A stretch of 64,000 bases of DNA from Avibacterium avium (lineage in GTDB: Bacteria; Pseudomonadota; Gammaproteobacteria; Enterobacterales; Pasteurellaceae). Positions within the stretch are counted from its first letter, which is position 1. Each line of letters opens with the position of its first letter. Positions 38,779 through 48,548 of this stretch are shown one piece after another. Under the pieces are notes generated by a model. It worked only from the letters and a program-made list of their open reading frames with translations, was not told the DNA's origin and did not search any database. Location: NCBI RefSeq assembly GCF_900454535.1, contig NZ_UGSP01000001.1, positions 1,485,501-1,549,500 on the forward strand. Reading direction: 5' to 3'. Both the position numbers and the translations under genes were made by a program.

Positions 38779-40794
38779 TCAATAGTCATTTCCTTTTCTC
38801 GTGCAGCATACGAATGCGAGATCATTTACAGCCCATAGATTTCCTTGCATTTGTACCGATGCACCGCTATACACAACTTCCCATTTCCCATCTGGCAACA
38901 AGAATGTTTGTAATTCTGCTTTTGCATTGATTAAAAGTAACCAATTTTCATCTAATTGAATTTGCATTGCTTTGCTATGGGGATTGTGCCAATCTTCCAC
39001 ACGCATTAATTCCCCTTGTGGATTGCGCCATTGCACATTGTCATCTGTCCACCATTGATCCCGTTGTAAGCTTGGGATCGTTTTACGCAATGCAATAAAT
39101 TGTTTTACCGCTTCAAATAAGTGCGGTTGAAATTTCTGCCAATTTAACCAAGTGATTTCGTTATCTTGGCAATAGGCATTATTGTTGCCTTGTTGGCTAT
39201 GCCCAAATTCATCACCAGCTAGCAGCATTGGCGTGCCATTGGCTAACAATAAACTGCCTAGCAAGCCACAAGCGCTTAGAAAGCGTTGATATTTCACGTC
39301 ATCAGGGATATTTTCCACGCCCTCTATGCCGTGGTTATAACTATAATTTTCGTTACGCCCATCACGGTTTTGCTCGCCATTGGCAAGATTATGTTTTTCG
39401 TTATAACTGGTGAGATCGCACAGGGTAAAGCCATCGTGCGCCGTGATAAAATTCACCGAATTATGCGGCTTGCGATCGCCATTTTGATAAATATCGCTTG
39501 ATCCTGCGAAACGTTGCGCAAAACCACCTAATTCACCACTTTTCCACAGCCAAAAACGGCACATATCATCACGGAAACGGTCGTTCCATTCGGCAAAATA
39601 GCTCGGGAAATTGCCTACTTGATAGCCCCCCTCGCCAATGTCCCAAGGTTCTGCAATAAATTTACAGTGTTGTAAACGTGGTTCTTGAGCGATTTCTGCA
39701 AACAGCTGTGTCTGTGGGTTAAAGTCTGGGGTTTCTCTACCTAACACTGTGGCGAGATCAAAACGGAAACCGTCAATATGACATTCTTCCACCCAATAAA
39801 TTAAGCAATCCAACACCCAACGGCGAGTAATATCATTGGCTAAATTTAAGGTATTGCCGCAGCCTGTGGCGTTTAGATATTCCCCTTGCGCGTTTTGCCA
39901 ATAGTAAGTTCGATCATCAATTCCACGCTGGCTAAATGTCGGGAAGTGTTTTTCTGATTCCATACTGTGGTTGAATACCACATCTAAAATCACTTCAATG
40001 CCCGCTTGGTGAAGTGCGCGAACCATTGTTTTAAATTCACTTAATGGCGTTGTGTCAGCTTGTCCCGACCAATATTCCGATTCCACCGCAAACATCGCTA
40101 AAGGGCTGTATCCCCAATAATTGGCTAAGCCTTTTTCCTGTAAATGGGGTTCATCAAGGTGATAATTTATGGGCAAAATTTCCACCGCACTTATGCCGAG
40201 TTCTTTTAAATAGGCAATCATTGTGGGGTGCGCTAAACCCGCATAAGTGCCACGAATGGCTTCAGGCAAATCTTCTCTCAGTTGCGTGAAACCTTTAACG
40301 TGCAATTCATAAATAATGGTTTCTGCCCAAGGTGTGGCTAAGGGTTTATCACCTTGCCAATCAAACGCTTCGCTTTCCAATACGGCTTTTGGGGCAAGAT
40401 GCGCGTTATCTCTCAGATCACTAAGCAAAAACCATTGCCGTTTTTCATCGCTACTTAAATCTGGCTTGCCGATGACAGCTTTGGCATAAGGATCAAGCAT
40501 TAATTTTTGTGGGTTGCACAATGCACCGTCTTTTCCCGTAATACGAAAGCCATATTGCGTGCCATAAGGCAGATCGCCCACCCACAAATGCCAAACATCA
40601 CCGCTTTGGTACATTTCCAGTGGCAATTCTTGTCCATCAAAAAATAAACATAATTTGACGTTTTCTGCACAGGAAGAAAATAAGGCAAAATTCCACCCCA
40701 CTTTTTTCTTACCTGAAGCATATTGCAAAATTTCAACGCTACTTCCTAAGGGATAAGGCTTTCCTACTGCCGTGCTGATCATTGTGCTATCCAT
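38779..40794 (-). CDS. glgX: Glycogen debranching enzyme GlgX
   Basis: The 671-residue GH13 enzyme cuts the alpha-1,6 stubs left by GlgP. The N-terminal carbohydrate-binding module covers about residues 1-150, the barrel has DVVFNHSMES, GFRFDLATVLGRE (nucleophile Asp), FIAEPWDIGEGGYQVGNFP (acid Glu) and FITAHDGFTLCDL. Length is near E. coli (657). A later ATG at 40782 is an alternative start. The gene is 13 bases after glgB. A single uptake signal lies near its start in the barrel. Confidence 0.95.
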   Translation of the reverse strand: MDSTMISTAVGKPYPLGSSVEILQYASGKKKVGWNFALFSSCAENVKLCLFFDGQELPLEMYQSGDVWHLWVGDLPYGTQYGFRITGKDGALCNPQKLMLDPYAKAVIGKPDLSSDEKRQWFLLSDLRDNAHLAPKAVLESEAFDWQGDKPLATPWAETIIYELHVKGFTQLREDLPEAIRGTYAGLAHPTMIAYLKELGISAVEILPINYHLDEPHLQEKGLANYWGYSPLAMFAVESEYWSGQADTTPLSEFKTMVRALHQAGIEVILDVVFNHSMESEKHFPTFSQRGIDDRTYYWQNAQGEYLNATGCGNTLNLANDITRRWVLDCLIYWVEECHIDGFRFDLATVLGRETPDFNPQTQLFAEIAQEPRLQHCKFIAEPWDIGEGGYQVGNFPSYFAEWNDRFRDDMCRFWLWKSGELGGFAQRFAGSSDIYQNGDRKPHNSVNFITAHDGFTLCDLTSYNEKHNLANGEQNRDGRNENYSYNHGIEGVENIPDDVKYQRFLSACGLLGSLLLANGTPMLLAGDEFGHSQQGNNNAYCQDNEITWLNWQKFQPHLFEAVKQFIALRKTIPSLQRDQWWTDDNVQWRNPQGELMRVEDWHNPHSKAMQIQLDENWLLLINAKAELQTFLLPDGKWEVVYSGASVQMQGNLWAVNDLAFVCCTRKGNDY

Positions 40795-40807
40795 TTATCC
40801 GTTTTAC

Positions 40808-43162
40808 TTATGCTTTTTTCTTCGTGGCTTTTTTGCTTTTAGCTGTATTGGCTTTCGTTACGTTTGCCGCTTTTACTGTTTTCACCTTTTGTTCTTTTTC
40901 CGCTGTATCCGTTTTTTCAGTTTTTTTCACTTTTTCTGCTTTTGTACTTTGCGCTTTTTTTGTACTTTTTGCAGGCTTTTTCCATTTTAAATAAATGGTT
41001 GCCAATGGCGGAATGGTTACGGAAATAGAATGATCTTTATCGTGGCTTGGAATTTCTTCACTCACCACTTCCCCTTGGTTGCCTACGTTAGAACCTTGGT
41101 AGAAATAAGAATCCGTATTAAGAATTTCTTCATACACGCCTGCTTCATTCACGCCAAAGCGATAATCATAACGAGGCACTGGCGTGAAGTTACTGATTAC
41201 AATAATGCGCTCATCATCGCGGCTGCAACGCTCAAACACGAACACAGAATTTTGATAATCGTCCACCACAAGCCAATTAAAGCCTTTTGGATCGCAATCT
41301 AATTGGTATAACGCAGGGTGATTTTGATAAGTGCGGTTTAAATCTCGCACTAAATTTAATACGCCTTTATGCCAGCCACCGCCAATACTTTCATCAAGCA
41401 AGAACCAATCTAGGCTTTCTTGATAATTCCATTCACGTCCTTGCGCAAATTCATTGCCCATAAAGAGCAATTTTTTACCCGGATAGCCCCACATATAGCC
41501 ATAATAAGCACGCAAATTAGCAAATTGTTGCCACGCATCGCCCGGCATTTTGCCGATCAGCGAGCCTTTGCCGTGTACGACTTCATCGTGAGAAAGTGGC
41601 AATACAAAGTTTTCGCTATATTGATACATCATTCCAAAAGTCATTTGATCGTGATGATGTTGGCGATAAATCGGATCTCTTTTCATATAGGCAAGGGTGT
41701 CGTTCATCCAGCCCATATTCCATTTGAAATGGAAACCTAAACCGCCATCTTGCGGTGGGTGGGTTACGCCAGCAAAGGACGTGGATTCTTCCGCAATGGT
41801 GATTGCGCCCGCATTTTCCGTACCAAGTACATAATTGGTATGTTTTAAAAACTCAATGGCTTCTAAATTTTCACGGCCACCATATTGATTTGGAATCCAT
41901 TCACCGTCTGCTCGGCTGTAATCACGGTAAATCATTGATGCCACTGCATCGACACGCAAGCCGTCTAAACCAAAGCGTTCAAGCCAATATAAGGCATTGC
42001 CTGATAAGAAGTTTTTTACCTCGTGGCGACCGTAGTTATAAATTAACGTATTCCAATCTTGATGATAGCCCTCTCTTGGATCAGCGTGTTCATACAACGC
42101 CGTGCCGTCAAAGGCCACCAAGCCGTGGGTATCACTTGGGAAATGGCCCGGTACCCAATCTAAAATCACATTAATACCAGCTTCGTGGGCTTTATCGACT
42201 AAGCGTTTAAAGCCTTCTGGTGTGCCAAAACGGCTGGTTGGCGAATAAAGTCCAATGGGTTGATAACCCCAAGAGCCGTCAAATGGGAATTCCGATAAAG
42301 GCAAAAATTCAATATGGGTAAAGCCCATTTCTTTCACATAAGGAATAAGCTCGTCTGCAATTTGGTCATAATCTAGCCAGAAATTATTTTCCAGATTACG
42401 CCGCCAAGAGCCTAAATGCACTTCATAAATAGAAATTGGTTGATCGAACTGGTTCGCTTTGCGGCGTTGTTCGGTCATTTCCACCACATCTGGCAATGGG
42501 CTAATTTGTGAAGCCGTATCAGGGCGAAGCTGTGAGCTAAAGGCATAAGGATCGGCTTTTAAGCGTAGCTGATCGTTGCAATCTAACACTTCAAACTTAT
42601 ACAGTTGTCCAAGCGCTGCTTTTGGCACAAACAATTCCCAAATCCCACTGGACGCGTGAAAACGCATTGGGTGGCGGCGACCGTCCCAATAGTTGAAATC
42701 GCCCACCACAGAAACCCGCTTCGCATTCGGCGCCCATAAACGGAAATTCACGCCCGACACGCCTTCACATTCCATAAAATGCGCCCCGATAATTTCATAA
42801 GGACGTAAATGAGAACCTTCTGCCAACAACCAATTATCCAGCTCTTGAATCATTGGGTGGAAGCGATAAGGGTCTTCAATAATTTGTGGTTCATTGCCCC
42901 AATAAACTTCAAGCTGATAAGCAAAAAAACTGCGTGTATCAGGCACTACACCGGCGAAAAAACCACGTTCATCAAGACAATCTAATTCGCACACCTTTTG
43001 TTGATTTTCTTTATTAACAATCACGACTTTATCCGCATCAGGCAATAACACGCGGATTTCAATGCCTTTTTCGGTTTCGTGCATACCTAACACGGAAAAC
43101 GGATCGGAATGTGTGCCGTTGAAAAACGCATTAATGGTTTCTTGTGGAAGGAATTTATTCAT
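40808..43162 (-). CDS. glgB: Glycogen branching enzyme with lysine-rich C-terminal tail
   Basis: The 784-residue GH13 enzyme makes alpha-1,6 branches. The N-terminal modules cover about residues 1-220, then the catalytic barrel with [26 protein letters not shown] (nucleophile), [12 protein letters not shown] (acid) and [12 protein letters not shown]. The usual end, [10 protein letters not shown], is followed by 57 extra residues, 21 of them lysine, with A, T, E and no aromatic residue. E. coli GlgB stops at this point (728 residues). The tail is low complexity and may be a basic, disordered, histone H1-like region. The gene lies 9 bases after malQ. Confidence 0.96.
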   Translation of the reverse strand: MNKFLPQETINAFFNGTHSDPFSVLGMHETEKGIEIRVLLPDADKVVIVNKENQQKVCELDCLDERGFFAGVVPDTRSFFAYQLEVYWGNEPQIIEDPYRFHPMIQELDNWLLAEGSHLRPYEIIGAHFMECEGVSGVNFRLWAPNAKRVSVVGDFNYWDGRRHPMRFHASSGIWELFVPKAALGQLYKFEVLDCNDQLRLKADPYAFSSQLRPDTASQISPLPDVVEMTEQRRKANQFDQPISIYEVHLGSWRRNLENNFWLDYDQIADELIPYVKEMGFTHIEFLPLSEFPFDGSWGYQPIGLYSPTSRFGTPEGFKRLVDKAHEAGINVILDWVPGHFPSDTHGLVAFDGTALYEHADPREGYHQDWNTLIYNYGRHEVKNFLSGNALYWLERFGLDGLRVDAVASMIYRDYSRADGEWIPNQYGGRENLEAIEFLKHTNYVLGTENAGAITIAEESTSFAGVTHPPQDGGLGFHFKWNMGWMNDTLAYMKRDPIYRQHHHDQMTFGMMYQYSENFVLPLSHDEVVHGKGSLIGKMPGDAWQQFANLRAYYGYMWGYPGKKLLFMGNEFAQGREWNYQESLDWFLLDESIGGGWHKGVLNLVRDLNRTYQNHPALYQLDCDPKGFNWLVVDDYQNSVFVFERCSRDDERIIVISNFTPVPRYDYRFGVNEAGVYEEILNTDSYFYQGSNVGNQGEVVSEEIPSHDKDHSISVTIPPLATIYLKWKKPAKSTKKAQSTKAEKVKKTEKTDTAEKEQKVKTVKAANVTKANTAKSKKATKKKA

Positions 43163-43171
43163 ATAAACCTC

Positions 43172-45277
43172 TTATCGCAGACGCGCTTGGTTAATTTCGG
43201 TTAAAAGTGCGGTGATTTTTTCGTCAGAAAAGATTTCTTCAATGGAACGAGATAATCTCATTCGCCAATTTGGATATTCCAATGACGTCCCCGGTAAATT
43301 GAAGGAAATTTCTTGCTCCAATAAATTTTCTAACTGCACGCCAATGAGCTTGGTTTGGCTTTCTGCCAAATAAAGGTGGATCACCCGCATTAAGTTTTGG
43401 TGCATTGCCATACTGAGCGCATCGCCCCAGTAATCATCAGGCAAATATTGATCACGGTGCAGACTATTGAGTAAGGCCTGTTTGTCAATGACACGCTGAT
43501 CATATTTCTGTTTCAACACGTCCCCTTGCAACACGCCAAGTTGGGCGAAAAGTTCCAAATCGCGGCAATGCCAAAAGCTACTTAAAGACGGAACATCGTG
43601 CGTGCCAATAGTGGCAAAGGCGTTAATAGGGAAAGCGTGCTTATCAGGATATTGCAAATTACGTTGTTCAAAATACAGCACAAAATAGGAAAAAATCTGA
43701 AATTCATTTAATTTCCACCGCACTTCATCTGGCACTGTGCCTAAATCCTCGCCCACCACAAGACATTGATTACGCTGACTTTCAATGGCTAAAATTGCCA
43801 TTAATTCAGCAAAAGGATAATGCACATAAAGCCCATCTGCGGCGGTTTTTTCAGGGGGAATAAGCCATAAGCGGAACAGCCCCATAATGTGATCAATACG
43901 CAGCACACCAAAATGCTGCATATTGGCCCGCAATAATTCAATAAAAGGCTGAAAACCTCGGGCTTTTAATTCAGTAGGGTTGTAAGGCGGAATATTCCAA
44001 TTTTGCCCCACTGGGCCAAGTGGATCAGGCGGAGCGCCCACAGAAGCATCAACGCAATAAAGCTGCGGATCAGCCCATACATCAGCACTGCCCCTTGAAC
44101 TACTTACGGCTAAATCGCCATAAATACCTAAGCGCATTCCTTTCGCTTGGCATAAGGTTTGCAGATGATTGAGCTGTTCTTGCGCCAGCCATTGTAGCCA
44201 GCAATAAAACATCACTTGGTCTTTATGCTGACGGATTAATTTATCCCGTTGTTTATCATTAAGTTGTTGATATTGTTGCCAACCAAGCCAACCAATTTGA
44301 TTTTCTTGCTCAATGGCTTGATGAGAACTTTGGCGATCTAAGCATTCAAATAGGCCTTGATATAACAAGCCTTTGCCCTGTTGTTTAACAAAATCCGCAA
44401 AGGCTTTTTGTCGTTGCTGCATTTTTGCCGCACTGCTACGTTGGAAATAAGCATAAAGTTTCTCAAGTGCGGTGAATTTTAGCTGCGTAATTTCTGTATA
44501 ATTCACTTGCTCTGCTTGGCGTAAGGCCGCAAGTTGCTGTTGAATATTCTCTTGATTCAGCCAATTTTGCACGGATTTACACAATTTATATTCAGGCAGC
44601 TGGTCAATGGCAAGGTAAAGCCAATTCAAATAGCGTCTTGATGCTGAACTATAAGGGCTTGCCCATTCAGGCACAGCGGAATACATTGCGTGTAAGGGGT
44701 TAATCCCGATAAATTCTGCCCCATACATCACGCCCTGTTCCACCAAATAAGCCAAATCAGCAAAATCCCCAATCCCCCAATTTCGTGCTGAGCGTAAACT
44801 ATAAAGCTGAACATTCAAGCCCCACGCTTTTTGCTGTTGAAAAATCGCAGGTTGATAGGCGGTTTTCGGGCTAACGAAAAGGCGAACGTGGTAGTTTCTT
44901 TCGCGGCTGGAAAGCTGTAAAAGATAATAGCCAAAAGGCTGCGCAGGAAAAGAAAGTTGATGATTAGAAAAGGAAAGTGGTGTTACAGGCTGATGTTGTT
45001 CATTAAATAAGGTAACTTGAAGAATATGGCTGTCGAGATTTAACCGTGCAATATCATAAACAATGGTTTCCCCCTCCAGCGCCACAAAAACATCATCAAA
45101 TTGCACCGCACTTTTATTTTCTATGTCCTCTGGATTTTCTCGCTGTAAGAAAAGCAGCTCAATAAAATACGCCAAACTCTCTGGATTGGCATAAATCAAA
45201 TTGCCATCAATATCATAATGAGAAATGGCTATGCCTAATTTCTCAGCCTTTGCTTGAAGTGTTGCGCTAATATCCAT
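43172..45277 (-). CDS. malQ: 4-alpha-glucanotransferase (amylomaltase)
   Basis: The 701-residue GH77 enzyme moves maltosyl and longer glucan pieces between chains. The ATG at 45277 (MDISATLQAKAEKLG) follows a GGAAAAG site; the longer frame adds 18 residues. Catalytic strings are GIYGDLAVSSSRGSADVW, VLRIDHIMGLFRLW (nucleophile), VVGEDLGTVPDEV (acid) and TIGTHDVPSLSSFW. It is the first gene of the glycogen operon, as in Haemophilus. I found no convincing CRP site in the gap upstream. Confidence 0.95.
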   Translation of the reverse strand: MDISATLQAKAEKLGIAISHYDIDGNLIYANPESLAYFIELLFLQRENPEDIENKSAVQFDDVFVALEGETIVYDIARLNLDSHILQVTLFNEQHQPVTPLSFSNHQLSFPAQPFGYYLLQLSSRERNYHVRLFVSPKTAYQPAIFQQQKAWGLNVQLYSLRSARNWGIGDFADLAYLVEQGVMYGAEFIGINPLHAMYSAVPEWASPYSSASRRYLNWLYLAIDQLPEYKLCKSVQNWLNQENIQQQLAALRQAEQVNYTEITQLKFTALEKLYAYFQRSSAAKMQQRQKAFADFVKQQGKGLLYQGLFECLDRQSSHQAIEQENQIGWLGWQQYQQLNDKQRDKLIRQHKDQVMFYCWLQWLAQEQLNHLQTLCQAKGMRLGIYGDLAVSSSRGSADVWADPQLYCVDASVGAPPDPLGPVGQNWNIPPYNPTELKARGFQPFIELLRANMQHFGVLRIDHIMGLFRLWLIPPEKTAADGLYVHYPFAELMAILAIESQRNQCLVVGEDLGTVPDEVRWKLNEFQIFSYFVLYFEQRNLQYPDKHAFPINAFATIGTHDVPSLSSFWHCRDLELFAQLGVLQGDVLKQKYDQRVIDKQALLNSLHRDQYLPDDYWGDALSMAMHQNLMRVIHLYLAESQTKLIGVQLENLLEQEISFNLPGTSLEYPNWRMRLSRSIEEIFSDEKITALLTEINQARLR

Positions 45278-45468
45278 ATGCTTTTCCAACAACCATAAAT
45301 ACTGGAGAATTAACTTCATTCTACAAATCAATGAGTTAAAAGCAAACGGTTTCCTTTAAATTCGTGATCTTCGTCAAATAAAGATTGTTCGGTATTAAGT
45401 GGAAAATATAAAGTGAATTTTGCATAGACAAATCAGATTATAAGAAATATTCAATTTGATAACTACAG

Positions 45469-45496
45469 TTTACAAATAAAGATTTAGCGCTATAAT
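45469..45496 (+). promoter_or_regulatory. Promoter of the toxin-antitoxin pair
   Basis: TTTACA (45469-45474), a 16-base spacer and TATAAT (45491-45496) stand about 30 bases before the toxin ATG. The leader is therefore very short. Autorepression by the antitoxin over this promoter is likely. Confidence 0.6.
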
Positions 45497-45526
45497 GCAT
45501 CTATTCTCAATTCCCTAATAATCACG

Positions 45527-45823
45527 ATGATTTCCATAAAGCGTACTGAAACCTTTGATAAATGGTTAAAAAATCTTAAAGATCAACGTGCGAAAATCAA
45601 AATTCTTGCACGATTAAAACGTTTATCATTTGGCAATTTTGGTGATGTCAGGCCTATTGGTGAGGGCTTATCAGAGCTGAGAATTACTGAAGGAAAAGGT
45701 TATCGGGTATATTTGAAAAATCATAATGGTGAATGGGTTATTTTGTTATGTGGTGGAGATAAATCCACTCAATCTAACGATATTTTAAAAGCCAAACAAT
45801 TAGCTAAGGAGCTGGGAGTTTGA
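45527..45823 (+). CDS. RelE/ParE-fold toxin of an HI1419/HI1420-type pair
   Basis: The 98-residue protein is a putative addiction module killer protein. It is basic, starts with ISIKRTETFDKWLKNLKD and ends LLCGGDKSTQSNDILKAKQL, the strings shared by this family. Toxins of this fold usually cut mRNA at the ribosome or poison gyrase; I do not know which applies here. The toxin gene comes first, as in higBA-type operons. It ends two bases before the antitoxin ATG. The pair lies divergently from the glycogen operon and has no uptake signal. Confidence 0.85.
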   Translation: MISIKRTETFDKWLKNLKDQRAKIKILARLKRLSFGNFGDVRPIGEGLSELRITEGKGYRVYLKNHNGEWVILLCGGDKSTQSNDILKAKQLAKELGV

Positions 45824-45825
45824 AA

Positions 45826-46116
45826 ATGGAAAAATTAACTGATTTTGATGTGGCTGAATATCTCAATAATGAAGATGAAATGCAGCTTTATCTGAATGAA
45901 GTTTTACAAGAAGATAATATGGAACTTATTCTTTCTGCACTTGGTGATATTGCCAAAGCAAGGAATATGAGCCAATTATCGAGAGAAACGGGTATTAGTC
46001 GAGAAGGATTATATAAAGCTTTATCTGGGTCTGGCAACCCAACTTTTGCAACGGTACTAAAAGTGATGAAAGCCTTAAATCTTACCTTTCAAGTAAAACC
46101 GAGTGTCAGTCTGTAA
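45826..46116 (+). CDS. Helix-turn-helix antitoxin of an HI1419/HI1420-type pair
   Basis: The 96-residue antidote has an N-terminal region for toxin binding (KLTDFDVAEYLNNEDE) and a helix-turn-helix around residues 50-75 (MSQLSRETGISREGLYKAL). The last part is LKVMKALNLTFQVKP, typical of this family. ATG 45826 is preferred over a TTG two codons earlier because GGGAG stands at the right distance for the ATG. It is the second gene of the pair and should neutralise the toxin and repress the shared promoter. Confidence 0.85.
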   Translation: MEKLTDFDVAEYLNNEDEMQLYLNEVLQEDNMELILSALGDIAKARNMSQLSRETGISREGLYKALSGSGNPTFATVLKVMKALNLTFQVKPSVSL

Positions 46117-46120
46117 AATA

Positions 46121-46146
46121 ATTTGCACTTAAGGCTAAGTGCAAAT
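46121..46146. terminator. Bidirectional hairpin between antitoxin gene and ycgN
   Basis: ATTTGCACTTA and TAAGTGCAAAT form a perfect 11-bp stem with the 4-base loop AGGC. It stands right after the ycgN stop on the minus strand and five bases after the antitoxin stop. T-rich sequence follows on the minus side. Confidence 0.7.
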
Positions 46147-46586
46147 TAGGCATCATCAATCACAAACTCAAACCAATCAATCACGTCTTTTTCGTGAATG
46201 CCGTTTTCAATGGGAATATGCGCGAGCTTTACGCTATTGGGATCGCCAGAAATTAACGGATGCCAATCAAACAGCGGTTTATTTTCATATAATAACCGAT
46301 AGGCACAGGTGGCTGGCAGCCAATGGAAATCAGGCAAATTCTTTTTGGTGAGCTTGGTACAATCTGGCTCAAGCTGGAAACGTTGCGCATAATTACCGCA
46401 CTTCGCGCTGTCTAAATCAAGCAAATTGCAGGCAATGCGAGTGAAATACAGCTTTTTGCGCCGCCCACGGCCCTCAATAAATTTACGATAACAGCATTTG
46501 CCGCAACCATCACACAGAGCTTCCCATTCTGCTTCATTCATTTCTAACAGTGATTTATGCTGCCAAAAGTTTTTTTCTAATTGCAT
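46146..46586 (-). CDS. ycgN: YcgN family cysteine-cluster protein
   Basis: The 146-residue protein belongs to UPF0260 (YcgN), whose role is unknown. Conserved cysteine strings are CDGCGKCCYRK near residues 27-37, ACNLLDLDSAKCGNY and LEPDCTKLT, then FHWLPATCAYRLL; they probably hold iron-sulfur or zinc. The length and order of strings match E. coli YcgN. It stands alone between the toxin-antitoxin pair and glnS. An uptake signal lies in the coding sequence. Confidence 0.9.
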   Translation of the reverse strand: MQLEKNFWQHKSLLEMNEAEWEALCDGCGKCCYRKFIEGRGRRKKLYFTRIACNLLDLDSAKCGNYAQRFQLEPDCTKLTKKNLPDFHWLPATCAYRLLYENKPLFDWHPLISGDPNSVKLAHIPIENGIHEKDVIDWFEFVIDDA

Positions 46587-46600
46587 TGTGATTATTCAAT

Positions 46601-46643
46601 AAAAAAGTGCGGTAAAAATTTTCTCAATTTTTCACCGCACTTA
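46601..46643. terminator. Inverted uptake-signal pair after glnS
   Basis: AAAAGTGCGGT and ACCGCACTT enclose an A/T loop 16 bases beyond the glnS stop on the minus strand and just ahead of ycgN. It should end glnS transcripts. Confidence 0.78.
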
Positions 46644-46658
46644 TTGTTTAGAAAAGAA

Positions 46659-48317
46659 TTAGAACCCTTCTTTCAAACTTACGGTTAAGTTGAAAATCAG
46701 GTGTTCTGGGTGGCTGTCTTTGCTATCAGTACAGAAATAGCCTTCACGTTCAAATTGGTAGGCTTTTTCTTCTTGTGCGTTAGCTAAACTTTTTTCCACA
46801 AAACCGTGTTTTACCACCAAAGAATTTGGATTTAACACTTCGTAAAGCTCTTCTGCCGCACTTGGGTTTGGCACAGTGAATAATTTGTCGTATAAACGGA
46901 ATTCAGCTGGCACATTATCTGTGGCAGAAACCCAATGAATCACGCCTTTGACTTTACGCCCGTCCGCAGGATTTTTGCCTAAGGTTTCAGGATCATAAGT
47001 ACAATAAACGGTGGTGATGTTGCCCTCAGCGTCTTTTTCCACACGCTCCGCCTTGATCACATAAGCATTACGCAAGCGCACTTCTTTGCCTAATACTAAA
47101 CGTTTATATTGTTTATTGGCTTCTTCACGGAAATCCGCTTGATCAATATAAATTTCTTTAGTAAATGGCAATTGGCGATGACCTAATTCTTCGCGATTTG
47201 GGTGATTTGGCGCAGAAAGCATTTCTTGTCCGTCAAAGTTTTCAATCACGATTTTTAATGGATTAATCACCGCCATTGCACGCGGTGCATTTTGGTTAAG
47301 ATCATCACGAATACAAGATTCTAGCGCACTAAATTCCACCACGTTATCTTGCTTGGTTACCCCAATACGGCGGCAAAATTCACGGATTGACGCTGGCGTA
47401 TAACCACGGCGGCGTAAACCTGAAATGGTCGGCATACGCGGATCGTTCCAACCATCAACCACTTCATCTTCCACTAATTTCAACAATTTACGCTTAGACG
47501 TGAGGGTATATTCCAAGTTCAAACGTGAAAATTCATACTGATGTGGCAATGGGCGTTTAATGGAAATGTGCTCAAGCACCCAATCATATAAACGGCGGTT
47601 ATCTTGGAATTCCAAGGTACATAATGAATGCGTAATGCCCTCAATCGCATCGGAAATACAATGGGTGAAATCGTACATTGGATAAATGCACCATTTATTC
47701 CCTGTATTGTGATGTTCCGCAAATTTAATGCGGTATAACACTGGATCTCGCATTACCATAAACAGTGATGCCATATCAATTTTGGCACGCAAGCTAGCTT
47801 TTCCTTCGGCAAACTCGCCATTTTTCATTTTTTCGAATAAGGCTAAGTTTTCTTCCACGCTACGATCACGATAAGGGCTGTTTTTTCCTGGTTCGGTCAA
47901 TGTGCCTCGATATTCACGCATTTGTTCAGGCGAAAGCTCATCAACGTAAGCCAAACCTTTCTCAATTAATTCAATGGCATAGCCGTAAAGGGCATCGAAA
48001 TAATCAGACGCATAACGTGCCTTGCCCTCCCAATGGAAACCAAGCCATTCCACATCTTGTTTAATGGAATCGACATATTCCACATCTTCTTTAACAGGGT
48101 TGGTGTCGTCAAAACGCAAGTTACACAAGCCTTTGTAATCTTCTGCAATACCAAAGTTTAAGCAGATCGATTTTGCGTGGCCAATATGTAAATAGCCATT
48201 TGGCTCAGGTGGAAAACGGGTGTAAACGTGGTTTACTTTCCCTGTTTCCAAATCTTCATCAATAATATGACGAATAAAATTGGTTGGTTGATGTTCGTTC
48301 TCTGTAATATGGCTCAT
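46659..48317 (-). CDS. glnS: Glutaminyl-tRNA synthetase
   Basis: The 552-residue class I synthetase charges tRNA-Gln. The HIGH motif is at residues 44-47 ([14 protein letters not shown]) and the KMSKS-like motif is [11 protein letters not shown]. The C-terminal beta-barrel anticodon domain is complete. Length is normal (E. coli 554). It is divergent from the export operon, with 231 bases between the starts. The protein gives no sign of the gatCAB pathway, as expected. Confidence 0.97.
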   Translation of the reverse strand: MSHITENEHQPTNFIRHIIDEDLETGKVNHVYTRFPPEPNGYLHIGHAKSICLNFGIAEDYKGLCNLRFDDTNPVKEDVEYVDSIKQDVEWLGFHWEGKARYASDYFDALYGYAIELIEKGLAYVDELSPEQMREYRGTLTEPGKNSPYRDRSVEENLALFEKMKNGEFAEGKASLRAKIDMASLFMVMRDPVLYRIKFAEHHNTGNKWCIYPMYDFTHCISDAIEGITHSLCTLEFQDNRRLYDWVLEHISIKRPLPHQYEFSRLNLEYTLTSKRKLLKLVEDEVVDGWNDPRMPTISGLRRRGYTPASIREFCRRIGVTKQDNVVEFSALESCIRDDLNQNAPRAMAVINPLKIVIENFDGQEMLSAPNHPNREELGHRQLPFTKEIYIDQADFREEANKQYKRLVLGKEVRLRNAYVIKAERVEKDAEGNITTVYCTYDPETLGKNPADGRKVKGVIHWVSATDNVPAEFRLYDKLFTVPNPSAAEELYEVLNPNSLVVKHGFVEKSLANAQEEKAYQFEREGYFCTDSKDSHPEHLIFNLTVSLKEGF

Positions 48318-48399
48318 TTTGACCTCAAAATATTCTCGATTTTTGTAAAAAAATTGTTGTCCATTCTACTATGTTTAACGGCAGAATTCAAAAGTGCGG

Positions 48400-48427
48400 T
48401 TGATTTTCCTTAGATAAATGATACAAT
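48400..48427 (+). promoter_or_regulatory. Promoter of the export operon
   Basis: TTGATT (48400-48405), a 16-base spacer and TACAAT (48422-48427) stand just upstream of the TetR-type palindrome. A second possible -10, TATAAT at 48505-48510, lies nearer the gene. Confidence 0.5.
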
Positions 48428-48440
48428 TCACGCCCTAAAA

Positions 48441-48458
48441 TGAACGAACGTTCATTCA
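48441..48458. promoter_or_regulatory. TetR/AcrR-type operator palindrome
   Basis: TGAACGAACGTTCATTCA is an 18-base inverted repeat with one mismatch, placed about where transcription would start. Short repeats of this form are typical for TetR-family repressors of efflux operons. No TetR gene is in the window, so the regulator would act from elsewhere. Confidence 0.55.
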
Positions 48459-48548
48459 GTGTAAATTTATTTTTCTTAAGGTCTTCTTAAGAAAGGTTTT
48501 CTACTATAATCATCGAATAAAACGATTGTTATTTTTCTCGGAGTTTTT

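Noticed and set aside
40772..40994. Phenylalanine-rich open frames opposite the glgB end
   Set aside because: They are the complement of the lysine-rich glgB tail (AAA codons give TTT) and have no start signals.
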